Positions 24,555 to 26,583 of a stretch of DNA of 26,583 nucleotides are shown here, in pieces. Position 1 is the stretch's first letter. Every line of letters begins with the position of its first letter. The notes beneath the pieces are model-generated. The model saw nothing but the letters and a program-made list of their open reading frames with translations. It was not told the origin of the DNA and did no database searches. This DNA is from CAZWBR01 sp964404205. GTDB taxonomy: Bacteria > Bacteroidota > Bacteroidia > Bacteroidales > Prolixibacteraceae. The translations under genes and the position numbers were made by a program. Location: positions 1 through 26,583 of the forward strand of contig CAYOJD010000035.1 of NCBI GenBank assembly GCA_964404205.1. Direction: 5' to 3'.

Positions 24555-24586
24555 TTTGCGGGTCCGTGATTATTTGTCTAATTTCG
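24555..24586 (+). promoter_or_regulatory. Predicted promoter of the adenine methyltransferase
   Basis: TTTG at 24555-24558 and TAATTTCG at 24579-24586 are separated by 20 bp, the usual Bacteroidota spacing. The -7 element differs from TAnnTTTG by a C at the third position of the TTTG part, as in the candidates upstream of susC and the DUF4270 gene. The ATG follows 25 bp later. Confidence 0.5.
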
Positions 24587-24610
24587 TTGCCCGATAACCC
24601 ATCCAACAGA

Positions 24611-25450
24611 ATGACAGATAATCGATTGGTCGCTCCCTTCCTGAAATGGGCCGGCGGAAAAAGACAAATCATCCCCCAAATCGTAGCGGCGCTTCCCGAC
24701 GATTTTAGCCAATTGCACTATTTCGAACCCTTTGTTGGCGGCGGTGCACTGCTGTTTCACCTGCGCCCGTCGCGGGCCGTTATCAACGATTATAATGCCG
24801 AACTAATCAATCTCTACAACGTTATCAAAGCGCAGCCCGGCCCCCTGATCGACGCATTAAAAATTCATCGCAACGAGGCAGAATACTACTACCAAATCAG
24901 GGCGCTCGATCGCGACGATAACTACGGGCGGCTAACCGATGTCGAACGGGCTTCGCGCATTGTCTATCTGAATAAAACCTGCTACAATGGCCTTTACCGG
25001 GTCAACAGTGCCGGAAAGTTCAATGTGCCGTTTGGTCGTTACAAAAATCCCAATATCGTCAATCGAACCACCATCGAAGCCGTTAGCCGCTATCTGAACG
25101 ATAACGATATTCAAATCCTGAACGGCGATTTTGACCGGGTATTGCAAATGGCCGACAGCCATTCATTCGTTTATCTCGATCCTCCTTATCATCCGCTCTC
25201 CCCAAGTTCCAGTTTTACTTCTTATGTTGGCGGCGGTTGGGGCGAAGCCGAACAGATAAGGCTTCGCGAGGCCTGCGACAGGTTAACCCGTCGTGGTGTA
25301 CGTTTTCTACTCTCCAACTCATCGGCCCCTTTTATCAAAGAGCAGTATCGCCATTACCATCAGCAAACGGTAAAAGCCGGCCGTGCCCTCAATTCCGATG
25401 CCACCAAACGTGGGGTGGTCGACGAACTGCTGATTTGCAATTACCGATAA
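24611..25450 (+). CDS. dam: Dam/DpnII-type DNA adenine N6-methyltransferase
   Basis: 279-residue class D12 DNA adenine methyltransferase, transferring a methyl group from S-adenosylmethionine to adenine, probably in GATC. Motifs are in the alpha-type order: KWAGGKR (12-18, S-adenosylmethionine binding), FEPFVGGGAL (38-47, motif I), LNKTCYNGLYRVNSAGKFNV (120-139, typical of Dam and DpnII enzymes), and DPPY (190-193, catalytic motif IV). The start at 24611 places the first motif at the usual distance from the N-terminus; a longer reading would run back into the NTPase gene. No restriction endonuclease is adjacent on either side, so it appears solitary, with a possible role in gene regulation, replication or repair. 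The target sequence is inferred from the family. Confidence 0.92.
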   Translation: MTDNRLVAPFLKWAGGKRQIIPQIVAALPDDFSQLHYFEPFVGGGALLFHLRPSRAVINDYNAELINLYNVIKAQPGPLIDALKIHRNEAEYYYQIRALDRDDNYGRLTDVERASRIVYLNKTCYNGLYRVNSAGKFNVPFGRYKNPNIVNRTTIEAVSRYLNDNDIQILNGDFDRVLQMADSHSFVYLDPPYHPLSPSSSFTSYVGGGWGEAEQIRLREACDRLTRRGVRFLLSNSSAPFIKEQYRHYHQQTVKAGRALNSDATKRGVVDELLICNYR

Positions 25451-25546
25451 CCGTTTGTACCGCTCGCTGCCAGAATCTGCAACAAATATTCCATTCTCTG
25501 CAAGCTTTTGAGTTCCCGCTGTTCGCTCTTTCCTGCAAAGCTGATT

Positions 25547-25554
25547 TATATTTG
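25547..25554 (+). promoter_or_regulatory. Predicted -7 element of the GH105 gene
   Basis: TATATTTG matches TAnnTTTG exactly, 22 bp before the ATG at 25577. A TTCG 21 bp upstream (25522-25525) may serve as the -33 element. A new transcription unit therefore probably begins here. Confidence 0.55.
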
Positions 25555-25576
25555 TAGCAACCAAATTACGCCCACG

Positions 25577-26583
25577 ATGAAAAAGTTACTGACGTTAGCC
25601 CTGTTGTGGCTTGCTTTCCTCCCTACTGCCGGTGTGATGGCCCAGTCGCTTCCGCCCCGCGCCGAGACATTGAAAACCTTGATGCTGGTGAACGGCTATT
25701 TTATGAAAAAATATGCCGATTACACCCAACCGTCGTTTACCGACCGCGTACGCCCCAGCAACATCTGGACCCGCGGTGTCTATTACGAAGGGTTGATGGC
25801 CCTCCACCGCATCTATCCCAACGGCGACCTTTATCGTTATGCCCACGACTGGGCTGCCTTCCACAAATGGGGCATGCGCAACGGCAACACCACCCGCAAT
25901 GCCGACGACTATTGCTGCGGACAGACCTATATCGACCTCTACAACATCGAACCCGATCCGGCCAAACTCACCAATATCCGTTTGTGTATCGATATGCTGG
26001 TCAATACCCCGCAAAACGACGACTGGTCGTGGATTGATGCCATACAGATGGGGATGCCGGTCTTTGCCCAGTTGGGGAAGCTAAGCAACGACCACCGCTA
26101 CTACGAAAAGATGTATGCCATCTACCACCATACCAAAACCATCCACGGCGGTAACGGGCTTTACAACCCCAAAGATGGCCTCTGGTGGCGCGACAAAGAT
26201 TTTGTGGCCCCCTACCGCGAACCCAACGGCGAAGATTGCTACTGGTCGCGCGGCAACGGATGGGTCTATGCCGCACTGGTACGTGTACTCGATATCCTCC
26301 CGGCCAGCGATCCCCACCGGGCCGAATACATCAACGACTTTCTGGCCATGAGCAAAGCCTTGAAAAAATGCCAGCGCGACGATGGCTTCTGGAATGTCAG
26401 TCTTCACGACCCAACCCATTTCGGCGGGAAAGAGACTACCGGCACCTCGCTCTTTGTCTACGGAATGGCCTGGGGCATCCGCAACGGATTGCTCAGCGAA
26501 GCCGAATACCTCCCCGCAGCAACTGCCGGATGGAACGCCATGGTCAGCGATGCCGTTCACCCCGACGGTTTTTTGGGCTGGGT
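25577..26583 (+). CDS. Secreted GH105 unsaturated glucuronyl / rhamnogalacturonyl hydrolase (partial)
   Basis: The first 335 codons are present and the frame is still open at the window edge, so the gene is cut by the window and is not broken. A signal peptide (MKKLLTLALLWLAFLPTAGV, then MAQ) has no lipobox, so the enzyme should be periplasmic. GH88/GH105 landmarks are SNIWTRGVYYEGLMAL (61-76), DDYCCGQTYIDLYN (110-123), WIDAIQMGMPVFA with the likely catalytic aspartate D154, CYWSRGNGWVYAALVRVL (221-238), and DGFWNVSLHD followed by KETTGTSLFVYGMAWG. Such enzymes remove 4,5-unsaturated uronic acid from products of pectin or other uronate lyases. It has its own promoter and may open a pectin- or glycan-degrading locus to the right. 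Codon use is visibly richer in G/C third positions than in the sus genes. Confidence 0.9.
   Translation, partial: MKKLLTLALLWLAFLPTAGVMAQSLPPRAETLKTLMLVNGYFMKKYADYTQPSFTDRVRPSNIWTRGVYYEGLMALHRIYPNGDLYRYAHDWAAFHKWGMRNGNTTRNADDYCCGQTYIDLYNIEPDPAKLTNIRLCIDMLVNTPQNDDWSWIDAIQMGMPVFAQLGKLSNDHRYYEKMYAIYHHTKTIHGGNGLYNPKDGLWWRDKDFVAPYREPNGEDCYWSRGNGWVYAALVRVLDILPASDPHRAEYINDFLAMSKALKKCQRDDGFWNVSLHDPTHFGGKETTGTSLFVYGMAWGIRNGLLSEAEYLPAATAGWNAMVSDAVHPDGFLGW

Noticed and set aside
24058..24672. 204-codon open frame antisense to the NTPase end and dam start
   Set aside because: It is rich in Arg and Pro with no domain pattern, and both sense-strand genes are clear.
25577..26583. GH105 gene as a truncated pseudogene
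   Set aside because: The frame has no stop or shift up to the last base of the window; it is simply cut by the edge.

Overview
The window looks like a chromosomal segment of a Bacteroidota organism, most likely Bacteroidales/Marinilabiliales-like. The grounds are a full SusC-SusD-SusE-SusF operon, a DUF4270 lipoprotein, the type IX secretion protein PorV, many lipoprotein signals with acidic residues after the lipid cysteine, almost no Shine-Dalgarno sites, and several promoters of the Bacteroidota type (TTTG, about 20 bp, TAnnTTTG). No RNA gene, insertion sequence or CRISPR array was seen. Genus-level placement is not possible from reading alone.

Layout. 1-4243: an incoming terminator, a minus-strand Kelch-propeller lipoprotein, and a divergent plus-strand pair (DUF4270 lipoprotein plus outer-membrane barrel) closed by a terminator. 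4258-11961: a tight minus-strand operon, in transcription order MFS sugar importer, beta-phosphoglucomutase, GH65 maltose phosphorylase, SusA-like neopullulanase, and a surface lipoprotein alpha-amylase of the archaeal (GH13_7-like) type. 12210-13223: a LacI-family regulator. 13566-21099: the plus-strand susC-susD-susE-susF-like operon. 21482-22648: porV. 22806-24542: an unusual membrane protein fused to a THEP1-type NTPase. 24611-25450: a Dam-like adenine methyltransferase. 25577 to the window end: a secreted GH105 unsaturated glucuronyl/rhamnogalacturonyl hydrolase, cut by the window edge.

The 4.2-21.1 kb block reads as one starch/maltodextrin utilization locus. SusCDEF and the lipoprotein amylase would bind, cut and import starch fragments. 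SusA would trim them in the periplasm, and the MFS protein would carry maltose across the inner membrane. GH65 would phosphorolyse maltose to glucose plus beta-glucose-1-phosphate, which PgmB converts to glucose-6-phosphate. No GH97 glucosidase and no HTCS/SusR-type sensor is present. Regulation appears to rest on the LacI-type protein: two copies of the perfect palindrome GCAAACGTTTGC, within a 16-bp identical stretch, lie upstream of the two operons. Their centres are 64.5 and 74.5 bp before the predicted -7 elements, an upstream position on the same helix face that suggests activation.

The most unusual items are the membrane-NTPase fusion with a mini-ORF ending right before its GTG start, the phased twin operators, the SusF-like protein with three FN3-like repeats ahead of three SusE/F modules, and the archaeal-type surface amylase.
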